This document shows positions 44,073 to 52,177 of a stretch of 64,000 nucleotides of DNA, in pieces. Position 1 is the first letter of the stretch; the number at the start of each line of letters is the position of its first letter. Below the pieces are notes generated by a model that had not been told where the DNA came from, did no database searches, and was given only the letters and a program-made list of their open reading frames with translations. Origin of the DNA: Halorubrum sp. Atlit-26R. Its GTDB lineage: Archaea > Halobacteriota > Halobacteria > Halobacteriales > Haloferacaceae. The translations under genes and the position numbers were made by a program. The stretch covers positions 62,001 to 126,000 of the forward strand of contig NZ_QPLT01000001.1 in NCBI RefSeq assembly GCF_003666015.1. Direction: 5' to 3'.

Positions 44073-45437
44073 CTACTGCCGGGCGGGGTGGTCCGCGCGG
44101 AGCCCCGTCTGCCCCTCGCCGAGGAGCCGCTCGCGGAGCGTCTCGCCCGGCGGCTCCGCGTCGGCCGGGGGAACGAGGCCGCGCTCGCGCAGCTCCGGGA
44201 CGACGAGGTCGACGAAGTCGACGAGCGAGTCGGGGCGGACGACCTCCTTGACGTTGAACCCGTGGATGCCGACCTCCTCGTGCCAGCGCTGGAGCTCGTC
44301 CGCGATCACCTCCGGGGTCCCGACGATCGTCGGCGAGGTGGTGCCGAGCCCGCAGAACTCCGCGACCTCGCGGACCGTCCACTCCCGGTCGGGCTGGGCC
44401 TTCGTGAACGCGTTCATCGTCCCCTGGATCGCGTCCGTCTCGATGTGCTCGACCTTCTGGTCGGGGTCGAGCTCCGAGAGGTCCATATCGAGGAAGCCGG
44501 AGAGGAGCGCGAGCGTCGCCTCGACGTCGACGTGGCGCTTGTACTCCGCGTGCTTCGCCTCCGCGAGCGCCTGCGTCTCGCCGACGACCGGCACCACGCC
44601 GATGAAGAAGCGGAGGCTCTCGGGGTCGCGGCCGGCGTCGGCCGCGCGCGACTTCACGTCGTCCATGTACTCGACGACGCCCTCCTCGGTCGGCTGGCTG
44701 GCGAAGACGGCCTCGGCGTTGCGCGCGGCGAACGACCGGCCGTGATCGGAGGAGCCGGCCTGGTAAATGACCGGAGTGCGCTGGGGGGACGGCTCGCAGC
44801 CGTGCGGGCCCGGCACGGAGAAGTGGTCGCCCTCGTGGTCGATCGCTGAGACCTTGTCGGGGTCCGAGTACCGCCCGGCCTCGCGGTCGACCTCGACGGC
44901 GTCGTCGTCCCACGACTCCTCCCACAGCTGATAACAGACGTCGAGGAACTCGTCGGCGCGGTCGTAGCGCGTCTCCTTGTCCATCCGCTCGTCGAGCCCG
45001 AGGTTCTCGGCGGCCGACTCCAGGTAGGAGGTGACGACGTTGATCGCGACCCGCCCGTCGGTGAGGTGATCGAGCGTCGAGAACTCCCGCGCGAGCTGGT
45101 AGGGGTGGGTGTACGTCGTCGAGCGCGTCACCGCGAAGCCGAGGTCGTCCGTGACCTCCGCCATCGCCGGCACGACGAGCTGCGGGTCGTTCGCGGGCGT
45201 CTGGACCGCCTTCTCGACGGCGACCTCTCGATCGTCGCCGTACACGTCGTAGATCCCGCGCACGTCCGCGAAGAACACCGCGTCGAAGCCGCCGCGCTCG
45301 GCGGTCCGCGCGACCTCGGTCCAGTACTCGCGGTCGGCGTAGTCCGCCGACCGGTCGCCGGGGTACCGCCACGACCCGGGCGAGACGTGCTCGACCGAGG
45401 ACATGGTGAAGAGGTTGAGGTGTAGGTGATCGGACAC
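44073..45437 (-). CDS. LLM-class flavin-dependent monooxygenase (NtaA/SnaA/DszA group)
   Basis: A 454-residue TIM-barrel flavoenzyme of the luciferase-like family. N-terminal strands (LHLNLFTMSSVEH), SPGSWRYPGD, and the long insert typical of the NtaA/SnaA/SoxA/DszA subgroup are present. So are RSTTYTHPYQLAREFSTLDHLTDGR and VIYQAGSSDHGRSFAA, which surround the FMN phosphate. Such enzymes use FMNH2 supplied by a separate reductase to oxidise amines, chelates or sulfur compounds. No reductase gene is adjacent, and the substrate cannot be deduced. The ATG at 45437 gives the family N-terminus. Confidence 0.85.
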   Translation of the reverse strand: MSDHLHLNLFTMSSVEHVSPGSWRYPGDRSADYADREYWTEVARTAERGGFDAVFFADVRGIYDVYGDDREVAVEKAVQTPANDPQLVVPAMAEVTDDLGFAVTRSTTYTHPYQLAREFSTLDHLTDGRVAINVVTSYLESAAENLGLDERMDKETRYDRADEFLDVCYQLWEESWDDDAVEVDREAGRYSDPDKVSAIDHEGDHFSVPGPHGCEPSPQRTPVIYQAGSSDHGRSFAARNAEAVFASQPTEEGVVEYMDDVKSRAADAGRDPESLRFFIGVVPVVGETQALAEAKHAEYKRHVDVEATLALLSGFLDMDLSELDPDQKVEHIETDAIQGTMNAFTKAQPDREWTVREVAEFCGLGTTSPTIVGTPEVIADELQRWHEEVGIHGFNVKEVVRPDSLVDFVDLVVPELRERGLVPPADAEPPGETLRERLLGEGQTGLRADHPARQ

Positions 45438-45558
45438 GGACTTCGGTACGCGCTCCGGGGTAATACGGACACAGGAAGTGGCGGGACTTGTCGCTGTCGC
45501 GGACGGAGGGACGCCGCGGCAGCGTCGACCACCGCCGCGACCGCGCCGACGCTGAGCG

Positions 45559-45966
45559 CTACGCCGAGACGGACTCCGGCGAGGAGACGTACGCGGCGAA
45601 GTCGGAGGTGGTGATGATCCCGATGGGCGTCTCCCCGTCGACGACCGGGACGTGGTGGAACCCGCGTTCGAGCATCGTCGCGGCGACAGCCGCGACGTCG
45701 TCCTGCGCGCCCGCCGTCACCGGGTCTCGCGTCATGTACCGCTCGACGGTCGTCTCGGCCTTCGGCCGGCTCTTCGCGACGATGTCGACGAAGTCCGTCG
45801 AGGTCAAGATCCCGACGAGGTCGCCGTCGTCGTCGACGACCAGCACCGAGCTGATGTCCTCTTCGAGCAGCACCGCGGCCGCGTCCTCGACCAGCGTGTC
45901 CGGCGTCACCGTGTGGAGGTCCGTCGACATCAGCCGCGCGACGAAGACGTCTTCGATCTCGTCCAT
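45559..45966 (-). CDS. Protein with two CBS domains
   Basis: A 135-residue stand-alone CBS pair: ARLMSTDLHTVTPDTLVEDAAAVLLEEDISSVLVVDDDGDLVGILTSTDF and ERYMTRDPVTAGAQDDVAAVAATMLERGFHHVPVVDGETPIGIITTSDF. CBS pairs (Bateman modules) bind adenosine nucleotides and act as energy sensors. The partner is unknown. The ORF is open much further upstream on this strand but codes nonsense there; the ATG at 45966 is right. Confidence 0.9.
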   Translation of the reverse strand: MDEIEDVFVARLMSTDLHTVTPDTLVEDAAAVLLEEDISSVLVVDDDGDLVGILTSTDFVDIVAKSRPKAETTVERYMTRDPVTAGAQDDVAAVAATMLERGFHHVPVVDGETPIGIITTSDFAAYVSSPESVSA

Positions 45967-46000
45967 ACCCGAAACACCCGCCCTCGCCGTATAAGCGTTC

Positions 46001-46957
46001 TCACAGGTACCCCGAGAGCCCGGACTGCCGGCGCGGGCCGCCCCCGTCGGGGTCCGCGACCCACGCCGTCCGCTCGTCCCGAAGCCCCTCTCGGTCCGCC
46101 GCCGGCGGGTCGGCGGGCTCGAAGGCGGGACACCCGCTCCCGCACTCGCGGCCGGGGTCGACCACGCGGTCGAACTGCGCGCAGCGCGGCCGGCCGTCGG
46201 CGGTCGCCTCGCCGTGCGCGCAGGCCGGCGGCTCCGGGCGCCACCCCTTCCCGTACGCGCGCTCGGCGATCCGCCGCCGCTTGCGGGCCTTCGCCTCGGG
46301 GTCGACGAGGGCGACGTCCGTGCGGGAGGGGCGCTCCGCGCGGATCTCGACGCCGGGCGCGTCCGGGTCGAGCGGCGTCGGCTCGCGGACGACCTCGCGC
46401 TCCCCCGTCTCCGGATCGAACCGCCAGACGCCGACCGCGTCCGGGATCCGGTTGAGGTGCGCCCGGGTGACGTAGGAGGCGGTCGCGAGGACGACCTCGT
46501 CGAACAGGCCGAGCGCGGCGTCGTACCGCAGCTGCGCCTCGAGGTCGCCCGGCGTCCCGAGGTCGGGCTTGTTCTCGACGGCGACGAGCGAGCCGACCCA
46601 GTCCTCGGGGTAGCGCGCGGTCGCGCGCACGACCGGCCGCCCGTTCCGCCGCTCGCGTTCGAGGTAGCCGACCTCGACCGCACGCTCGACGACGGCGGCT
46701 GCCCGGTCCGGCGGGAGGTCGAACGCGTCGCGGACGGGGACGGCCTCGCCGGGGCCGACCGCGGCCTCGATGGCGGGGTCCGGGATCCGCTCGGCGCTGA
46801 TCGCGGCGCGGTCGTCGAAGTCCGGGCCCGGCGACAGCAGGCAGACGTCGACGATGCGGGTCCCCGGCGTCTCGACGCCCGCGCCGAGCTGCCGGGCGAC
46901 GACGCGGTCCGGGGATTCGAGCGCGGCGCAAAGCGCCAGCTCGAACCGGTACTCCAT
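46001..46957 (-). CDS. DUF5787 protein, PD-(D/E)xK nuclease-like
   Basis: A 318-residue haloarchaeal protein. A central stretch, DWVGSLVAVENKPDLGTPGDLEAQLRYDAALGLFDEVVLAT (about residues 120-160), has the Asp...Glu-x-Lys pattern and the following helix-strand layout of PD-(D/E)xK nucleases. The C-terminus has four Cys in CAHG, CAQF and CGSGCPAF context, spaced as in iron-sulfur or zinc sites of Cas4/AddB-type nucleases. It also has a basic ARKRRRIAERAYGK stretch. The family name DUF5787 is my reading of the haloarchaeal annotation. The nuclease idea is inference from the motif only. Confidence 0.6.
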   Translation of the reverse strand: MEYRFELALCAALESPDRVVARQLGAGVETPGTRIVDVCLLSPGPDFDDRAAISAERIPDPAIEAAVGPGEAVPVRDAFDLPPDRAAAVVERAVEVGYLERERRNGRPVVRATARYPEDWVGSLVAVENKPDLGTPGDLEAQLRYDAALGLFDEVVLATASYVTRAHLNRIPDAVGVWRFDPETGEREVVREPTPLDPDAPGVEIRAERPSRTDVALVDPEAKARKRRRIAERAYGKGWRPEPPACAHGEATADGRPRCAQFDRVVDPGRECGSGCPAFEPADPPAADREGLRDERTAWVADPDGGGPRRQSGLSGYL

Positions 46958-47080
46958 ACCGTCGGCAGGGGCGCCGCGGTATAAAACGCGTCGCCGCCTT
47001 GCGCTGTGTCCGACCGCCGTTTCGCCGACCGCGCTCCCGCCGGCCGAAACCGGTATTCCCCGCCGGCTCCAATTTCGACT

Positions 47081-47464
47081 ATGCGCCGGGTCACCCGGAA
47101 CGTCTTCATCGCCATCGCCCTGGTCGTCGTCGCGCTGCTCGCGCTCGGCGCCCTCCCAAGCTACCTCGGCAGCGGCGACCCGTACTACCTCACGGTCGAG
47201 CCGATCGAGACGAACGGCACCGCCGCCGACGTGAACAACGTCTCCGACCGGCGGTACCCGTTCCTTATCGGCGCGATAGAGAGCGAGGACGGGCGCTCCG
47301 CGGGGTACCAGACCGGCCCGTACGGGATGAAGGAGTGGTTCACGCACACCCCGTTCGACGAGGTGGACGCGCTCACCCGGCAGGTGCCGAACGCCTCGAC
47401 GGAGACCGGCGTGCGGGTGCGCCGCGACGGTCAGGTGTACCACGCGGAGGTGGTCCGCCCGTGA
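47081..47464 (+). CDS. Small membrane-anchored protein, function unknown
   Basis: A 127-residue protein with one N-terminal hydrophobic helix (NVFIAIALVVVALLALGALPSYL) and an extracellular or cytoplasmic beta-rich domain of about 95 residues. No family is recognised. Its stop overlaps the GTG of the NUDIX gene (GTGA at 47461), so the two are coupled. The ATG at 47081 is preferred to the ORF start at 47006, which would precede the membrane helix with an Arg-rich stretch. Confidence 0.7.
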   Translation: MRRVTRNVFIAIALVVVALLALGALPSYLGSGDPYYLTVEPIETNGTAADVNNVSDRRYPFLIGAIESEDGRSAGYQTGPYGMKEWFTHTPFDEVDALTRQVPNASTETGVRVRRDGQVYHAEVVRP

Positions 47465-48108
47465 CGCGCGAGAACGCTGACTCCGACGCGCGCGACGCCC
47501 CCGACGACCCCGGTGGCCCCGCCGCCGACCTCCGCGACCTGCCGGCGTTCTCGGACGGCCGCAACCACTCGCTGCCGGGCGAGCCGGAGTGGCCGGTGAA
47601 GGAGGTCGTCGTCGAGTACGACGAGGGGTGGTTCGTCGGCGGCTACGACCGCGTCGAGCAGCCCGACGGGACGGAGAAGAAGTACTACTGGGCCGAGCTG
47701 TCGCCCGCGACGGTGATCGTCGCGGTCGCGGACGACCGGGTGCTGTTCGTCGAGCAGTACCGGCCCACCGTCCGGAACACCCAGCTGGAGCTCCCGGCCG
47801 GGATCGTCGAGTCCGGGGAGTCCTACACCGAGGCGGGCGTGCGCGAACTCGCCGAGGAGACCGGCTTCGAGCCGTCGTCGACGTCGCTGCTCCAGGAGGT
47901 GTGGTGTTCGACCGGCGTGTTGCGTCACACGCGCGGCTACGTGTTCGCGGAGGGGCTGGAACCGGTCGACGTCGACCACGACAGCAACGAGTTCCTCGCC
48001 CCGCGGTCGGTCCCGGTCGACGAGGCGCTGGAAATCGCCCGCGAGCCGCCGACGAACGACGCGACGCTGGAAGGGCTGCTGTTGGCCGAAGAGGAAGGAC
48101 TGCTGTAG
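47461..48108 (+). CDS. NUDIX hydrolase (ADP-ribose pyrophosphatase-like)
   Basis: A 215-residue enzyme. The Nudix box is clear: GIVESGESYTEAGVRELAEE then TGF, with the catalytic Arg-Glu-Leu-x-Glu-Glu. Flanking RPTVRNTQLELPAG and a final EFLAPRSVPVDEALEIA match the ADP-ribose pyrophosphatase branch, which cleaves nucleoside diphosphates linked to other groups. The N-terminal 40 residues are acidic and disordered. A GTG start overlaps the upstream stop; a GTG is also consistent with coupled translation. Which nucleotide it cuts is not known. Confidence 0.85.
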   Translation: MTRENADSDARDAPDDPGGPAADLRDLPAFSDGRNHSLPGEPEWPVKEVVVEYDEGWFVGGYDRVEQPDGTEKKYYWAELSPATVIVAVADDRVLFVEQYRPTVRNTQLELPAGIVESGESYTEAGVRELAEETGFEPSSTSLLQEVWCSTGVLRHTRGYVFAEGLEPVDVDHDSNEFLAPRSVPVDEALEIAREPPTNDATLEGLLLAEEEGLL

Positions 48109-48177
48109 AACCCGACGCGCGTCCAGTTCCCGGCGCCGACGGGGAGGTATTAGTCGCCTCGGCACCTGTATCCGCCC

Positions 48178-49017
48178 ATGAGCCAGAGCTCGGAGCAGTC
48201 GGTGTTGCTGTCGGACGACCCCCCGCTCGACCTCCGCCTCTCGGACGAGGAGCTGGCGGCGACCCGCGAGCGCGTCGTCTCGTTCGTCCGCGACGTCGTC
48301 GACGACGCGGGCGCGGAGGGCGCGGTCCTCGGCCTCTCGGGCGGGATCGACTCGACGCTCACCGCCCACCTCGCGGTCGAGGCGCTCGGCGAGGACGGCC
48401 TCCACGGGCTCACGATGCCCTCGTCGGTGAACGACCCGGACGTGATGAGCGACGCGGAGCGCGTCGCCGAGGACCTCGGGATCGAGTACGACGTGGTCGA
48501 GATCCAGCCGATCGCGGAGGCCTTCTTCGACGCCGTCCCGGGGGCGGCCGACGACCGCACGGCCGCGGGAAACGTCTACGTCCGGACCCGCGCCGTGTTG
48601 AACTACTTCGTCGCCAACGCGGAGAACCGGGTCGTCCTCGGCACCGGCAACCGCGCGGAGGCGATGACCGGCTACTACACGAAGTACGGCGACCAGGCGG
48701 TCGACTGCAACCCCATCGGGAACCTCTACAAACAGCAGGTCCGCCAGCTGGCCGCGCACGTCGGCGTCGACCGCGATCTGGTGATGCAGGAGCCGACCGC
48801 GGGCATGTGGGAGGGACAGACCGACGCCGAGGAGATGGGGCTCGACTACGACACCGTCGACGCCATCCTCGCGGTCCACGTCGACGGCGGGCTCTCGCGG
48901 GCGGCGACGGTCCGCGAACTCGACGTCCCGGCAGAAGCCGTCGACCGCGTGGTCGACCTCTACGAGCGCAGCGCCCACAAGCGGGCGATGCCGCCGGCGC
49001 CCGACCGCGACTTATAA
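48178..49017 (+). CDS. nadE: NAD+ synthetase
   Basis: A 279-residue ATP-pyrophosphatase-fold enzyme that amidates nicotinic acid adenine dinucleotide. GLSGGIDSTLTAHLA is the ATP-binding loop. TGNRAEAMTGYYTKYGDQAVDCNPIGNLYK and the closing SAHKRAMPP are family signatures. There is no glutaminase domain, so it uses ammonia. The final codons are Asp-Leu-stop read as GACTTATAA, so the stop lies in a TTATAA box of the repeat that follows. Confidence 0.95.
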   Translation: MSQSSEQSVLLSDDPPLDLRLSDEELAATRERVVSFVRDVVDDAGAEGAVLGLSGGIDSTLTAHLAVEALGEDGLHGLTMPSSVNDPDVMSDAERVAEDLGIEYDVVEIQPIAEAFFDAVPGAADDRTAAGNVYVRTRAVLNYFVANAENRVVLGTGNRAEAMTGYYTKYGDQAVDCNPIGNLYKQQVRQLAAHVGVDRDLVMQEPTAGMWEGQTDAEEMGLDYDTVDAILAVHVDGGLSRAATVRELDVPAEAVDRVVDLYERSAHKRAMPPAPDRDL

Positions 49018-49560
49018 AGAATCGACTGCGTCTCGACGAATACTTATAAAGAACTGATGCGGTGGCGCGTGCCTGCGAGGCCGCCCCGCGGCCGAGCCGC
49101 GAGGGACCGAAGGTCCCTCTGGAAGCCGGCGCGGAGCGCCGGCGACAGCACGCGCGAGGGAGTCGCGAACGCAGTGAGCGACGAGGCTGGGGAGGCGTGA
49201 GGCGCGGGGCGGTGCTGTGCGGGGCGGGACTCAAAGGGGCAGCCGCGAGGCGGACGCAGGCGACGTAAGTAGCGTGGCGCTACGCGCCACGGAAAGCCGG
49301 CGGCTTCGCCGCCGGCGACACCGCAGGAACGAGCGAAGCGAGTGACGAGGAGCGTGGTTCGAGAGAGCTTTGCTCTCTCGTCATCCCGAAAATCTCCGAT
49401 TTTCGGGCGACAGCGAGCGTGCGCCCGCCTCGCGACTGGGGCTTTGGAGGAGTTCGTCACGGAGCCACCGGCAGCGATTTATAAACGAGCGGCTGGGGCT
49501 TTGGCGGTGTTCGCCGCCGATCCGCTATCACTCCTTTATAAATGAGCGGCTGGGATTCGT
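49018..49560 (+). repeat. Dispersed structured repeat, copy D (core 49059-49455), the longest copy
   Basis: It fills most of the 650-base gap between nadE and the winged-helix gene; no gene is seen. It has the same blocks as the other copies (gcggtggcgcgtgcc, gaggctggggaggcgtgagg, gggactcaaaggggcag, actggggctttgga). Extra hairpins are inserted at the variable places: 49273-49291 (7 bp), 49296-49316 (9 bp), 49360-49380 (8 bp) and 49385-49407 (10 bp), plus two near 49110-49150. The core stem pairs 49245-49253 with 49425-49433. TTTATAAA boxes stand at 49478 and 49535, with a second partial ctggggctttgg module between them. TTATAAA also occurs at the nadE stop and at 49043. Confidence 0.8.
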
Positions 49561-49640
49561 CTACATTTCCCCTGTTGATTCGCACTACCCGCTTCTCACC
49601 TATCGGCTGGTTCGATCACAATTGGCCGATGAGATTTAAT

Positions 49641-49670
49641 ACAATCAGATACAATCCGATACACACGATG
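49641..49670 (+). promoter_or_regulatory. Three 10-bp direct repeats over the start of the winged-helix/MazF pair
   Basis: acaatcagat, acaatccgat and acacacgatg follow one another at exactly 10-bp spacing, the last one containing the ATG at 49668. A TATA-like atttaata lies just upstream (49633-49640), so the repeats cover the expected transcription start. This is the usual place for an autoregulatory operator of a toxin-antitoxin pair. Confidence 0.5.
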
Positions 49671-50054
49671 CCGATCTCGGCAGACGACTTCCAAACGATC
49701 GACGAGCAGGAGGAGACAGTGGACCTCGAACCGGATACGACGCAGGGGAAGATACACCGATTCCTCCTCGAAAACGCCGATCAGGCGTTCCGCCAGCGAG
49801 AGATCGTCGATGGCGTCGACGTCCCGAAGGGCAGCGTCGGACCCACCCTCAAGCGCCTCGAACGGCACGGACTCGTCACTCACCGCGGTCGATACTGGAA
49901 GATCGCAGACGCCGAACACGCGACCGCATCCGCGGCTCGCCTCGGCGCCGCCGCGGCCGACGCGCGAGACGGCGGCTTCTCCGACGAGGAGGTCGACGCG
50001 TGGATGGAGGCCGCGGTCGACCCCATCGAAGAGCGTGACGACGGGGACGCGTAG
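49668..50054 (+). CDS. Winged-helix protein, probable antitoxin/regulator
   Basis: A 128-residue protein with a MarR/ArsR-like winged helix: KIHRFLLENADQAFRQREIVDGVDVPKGSVGPTLKRLERHGLVTHRGRYWKI (about 27-80). An Ala-rich helix and an acidic C-terminus (EEVDAWMEAAVDPIEERDD) follow, which could wrap the toxin. The ATG at 49668 is supported by the TATA-like site 28-35 bases upstream. The stop is directly followed by the MazF-like ATG (TAGATG). Confidence 0.7.
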   Translation: MPISADDFQTIDEQEETVDLEPDTTQGKIHRFLLENADQAFRQREIVDGVDVPKGSVGPTLKRLERHGLVTHRGRYWKIADAEHATASAARLGAAAADARDGGFSDEEVDAWMEAAVDPIEERDDGDA

Positions 50055-50408
50055 ATGGCGTCGCGAGGCGATGTCGTGTGGGCCCCTGACCCGTTCAAGC
50101 AAGGCGATGGGAACCCCAGACCGTGGCTGGTCGTGTCGGCCGAGCGCCTGCCGTATCGAAACGAGGAATCGATCGCGGTCGCGTTCACCACGCAATCACA
50201 CCACCGCGATAGTTTCTCGGTCCCGAGCAAGGCGTGGGTCCGGGGCGAGCCGAACGCGCAGAGCCACGTCCTGCCGTGGTCGGTGGCGACGCTGAAAGAC
50301 GATATTCACGTCGCCGGTGTACAAGGAACGGTCACGGACGAGTTCACGAAGCGCGTCGCGAGCGCCCTGATCGCTTACCTCGACCCGTCACCAGAGAGCG
50401 ACGATTAA
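50055..50408 (+). CDS. PemK/MazF-like protein, probable toxin
   Basis: A 117-residue protein with the MazF/PemK fold: RGDVVWAPDPFKQGDGNPRPWLVVSAERL at the start (catalytic Arg in the conserved RxxPxLVVS-like stretch), then a strand VAFTTQSHHRDSFSVP, a Trp/Pro segment, and a C-terminal helix TDEFTKRVASALIAYL. MazF toxins cut mRNA at short sites. It starts on the base after the winged-helix gene, and the pair has its own promoter. The key toxin residues differ from the bacterial forms, so activity is likely but not certain. Confidence 0.7.
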   Translation: MASRGDVVWAPDPFKQGDGNPRPWLVVSAERLPYRNEESIAVAFTTQSHHRDSFSVPSKAWVRGEPNAQSHVLPWSVATLKDDIHVAGVQGTVTDEFTKRVASALIAYLDPSPESDD

Positions 50409-50436
50409 AAACAGATATCCGCAGACGCGACGGTTC

Positions 50437-51558
50437 TCAGAACTCCCGCAGTTCCTCTAGAACCTCGTACGCGGAGCCGTCGTCGATGGCTTCGCGAGCC
50501 GCGTCGAGACCCTCCTCGATGGAGTCCGCGTCCTCGCCCGCGTAGATCCGGAGCGCGGCGTTGACCGCGACCGCGTCCGCGAAGGCGCCGTCGCGCTCGC
50601 CGGCCAACACCGCCTCGGTGATCTCGGCCGACTCGGCCGCCACGTCGTCGACCGCGAGGTCCGCCTCTTCGAGGTCCATCCCGTACTCCGCGGTCTCGAT
50701 CTCGAAGTCGGTGAAGGAGGCGCCCTCGCTGCCGGCCGCCTCGGCATCGCCCTCGCTCGCGCCGCCATCAGCCCCGCCCGCCGCGTCCCACTCGGCGACC
50801 TTCGTGTAGCCGGGGCGCACGTCGTCGTACCCCTCCATGCCCTGGAACATCAGGACGCGGTCGAGGTCGTGGAACTCGCTCTCCACGAACGTGTCGACCA
50901 CCTTCTTCGCGAACGCGAGGTGGTAGAAGGAGCCGAGGTGCGTCGAGGCGCCCGCGGGGTTCGCCAGCGTCTCGACCGTGTTGACGAAGGTCCGGACGCC
51001 CATCTGGTCGCGGCGGTCGAACAGGTCGTCGATGGCGGGGTTAAAGGCGGGCTGGTAGTAGAAGCCGAAGCCGGTCTCGTCGACCATGTCGGCGGAGTCC
51101 GACGGCGTCAGCTCGGTGTGGACGCCCAACTCGTCGAGGACGTGCTTGTACGAGTCCTGCTTCTGCGTGGGGACGCGGTCGCCCGAGTGGACGACGACGG
51201 GCGTGCCCGCGGCGGCCGCGACCGCTCCGGCCGCGACGCCGAGGATGGCGGTCCGGCCCTTCCCGTCGTAGTTGGCGCCGCAGTCGACGGGGTCGACGTC
51301 CGGTTCGGCGTACTCGACGCGCTCGCACATCACGTCGACGTACGCGCCGAGCTCCTCGGGCGTGTTCCGCTTCCAGCGGTTGGAGAGCCAGAACGCCCCG
51401 AGCGTGGTCGGGTCCGGCTCGCCCGCCAGGATCCGCTCGAACGCCTCGGTCGCCTGCGCGCGCGTGAGGTCGTCGGCCGACTTGTGGCCGGAGCCGCAGA
51501 CCTCGGTCATCAGCCGCTTGAGGGGCCAGTCGCCGAACTCCTGGGTCGCCTGAGCCAT
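50437..51558 (-). CDS. Anthranilate phosphoribosyltransferase-family protein (TrpD paralogue)
   Basis: A 373-residue glycosyltransferase family 3 protein. The substrate stretches DCGANYDGKGRTAILG, VVHSGDRVPTQKQDSY and GFYYQPAFNPAIDDLFDRRDQMGVRTFVNTVETLANP match TrpD. In true anthranilate enzymes the phosphoribosyl-binding loop is GTGGDG; here it is GANYDGKG. So this is a paralogue whose substrate may not be anthranilate. A glycine-alanine insertion (about 255-285) is halophile-style. The ATG at 51558 is chosen; the frame runs on upstream without coding character. Confidence 0.78.
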   Translation of the reverse strand: MAQATQEFGDWPLKRLMTEVCGSGHKSADDLTRAQATEAFERILAGEPDPTTLGAFWLSNRWKRNTPEELGAYVDVMCERVEYAEPDVDPVDCGANYDGKGRTAILGVAAGAVAAAAGTPVVVHSGDRVPTQKQDSYKHVLDELGVHTELTPSDSADMVDETGFGFYYQPAFNPAIDDLFDRRDQMGVRTFVNTVETLANPAGASTHLGSFYHLAFAKKVVDTFVESEFHDLDRVLMFQGMEGYDDVRPGYTKVAEWDAAGGADGGASEGDAEAAGSEGASFTDFEIETAEYGMDLEEADLAVDDVAAESAEITEAVLAGERDGAFADAVAVNAALRIYAGEDADSIEEGLDAAREAIDDGSAYEVLEELREF

Positions 51559-51685
51559 ACGTTTCGTTCGGGCTTCCGAACGAAAAGTCCCCCGTTCGGC
51601 TCCCGGGCGCTGGGAAGGGGACGGACCGGATCGGACTGAGTACGGGCGCAGAAGATATTTATTTCGCCCCGCCGCGGGACGGATC

Positions 51686-52177
51686 GTGACCGATCGAGCC
51701 CCGAACGGCTCGGGTCGAAGCCCCGCGGTCGAACGCCGATACCGAGCGACGAGGCGAGCGGTCCTCGCCGGCTCCGCGCTCGCGCTCGGCGGCGCCTCCG
51801 GCTGTCTCGGGCGAGCGTTCCGCGACGACCTCCCGGCAGCGACCGTGTCAGTCCAGTCGACCGAGCGGGTCGACGACCCCGAACACGACGCGACCGTCGA
51901 GGTGGCCGACCGGACCGCGCGGATCGAGGGGCGGTTCGCCGCGCCGGTCGACTGCGTCGCCCTCGACGCGAGCGTGTTCACCTCGTCGCCCGACGAGGGA
52001 CTCGCGGTCGTGGAGATCGCGGCCGCGGAGACCGAAGCGGGCTGTGACGGTCCCGCGGCCGTCGCGTACGAGGGCGAGATCGAGTTCGGGTTCGCGGTCC
52101 GCGATCTCACCCTGACACACCATCTCCGCGACGACGAGGACCACGTTCCCGTGGCGCACTACGAGCGAGGCGACTGA
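51686..52177 (+). CDS. Tat-exported lipoprotein, function unknown
   Basis: A 163-residue protein. TRRAVLAGSALALGGASGCLG is a twin-arginine leader with a lipobox at Cys40. The mature part (about 123 residues) is beta-rich with two Cys (VDCVALD and AGCDG). It has the appearance of a small haloarchaeal lipoprotein, and I cannot assign a family. The start is a GTG at 51686; a TATA-like gatatttattt lies about 25-35 bases upstream. Confidence 0.65.
   Translation: MTDRAPNGSGRSPAVERRYRATRRAVLAGSALALGGASGCLGRAFRDDLPAATVSVQSTERVDDPEHDATVEVADRTARIEGRFAAPVDCVALDASVFTSSPDEGLAVVEIAAAETEAGCDGPAAVAYEGEIEFGFAVRDLTLTHHLRDDEDHVPVAHYERGD

Noticed and set aside
49044-49639. ORFs across repeat copy D
   Set aside because: Repeat-derived; interrupted by the inserted hairpins in the other copies.
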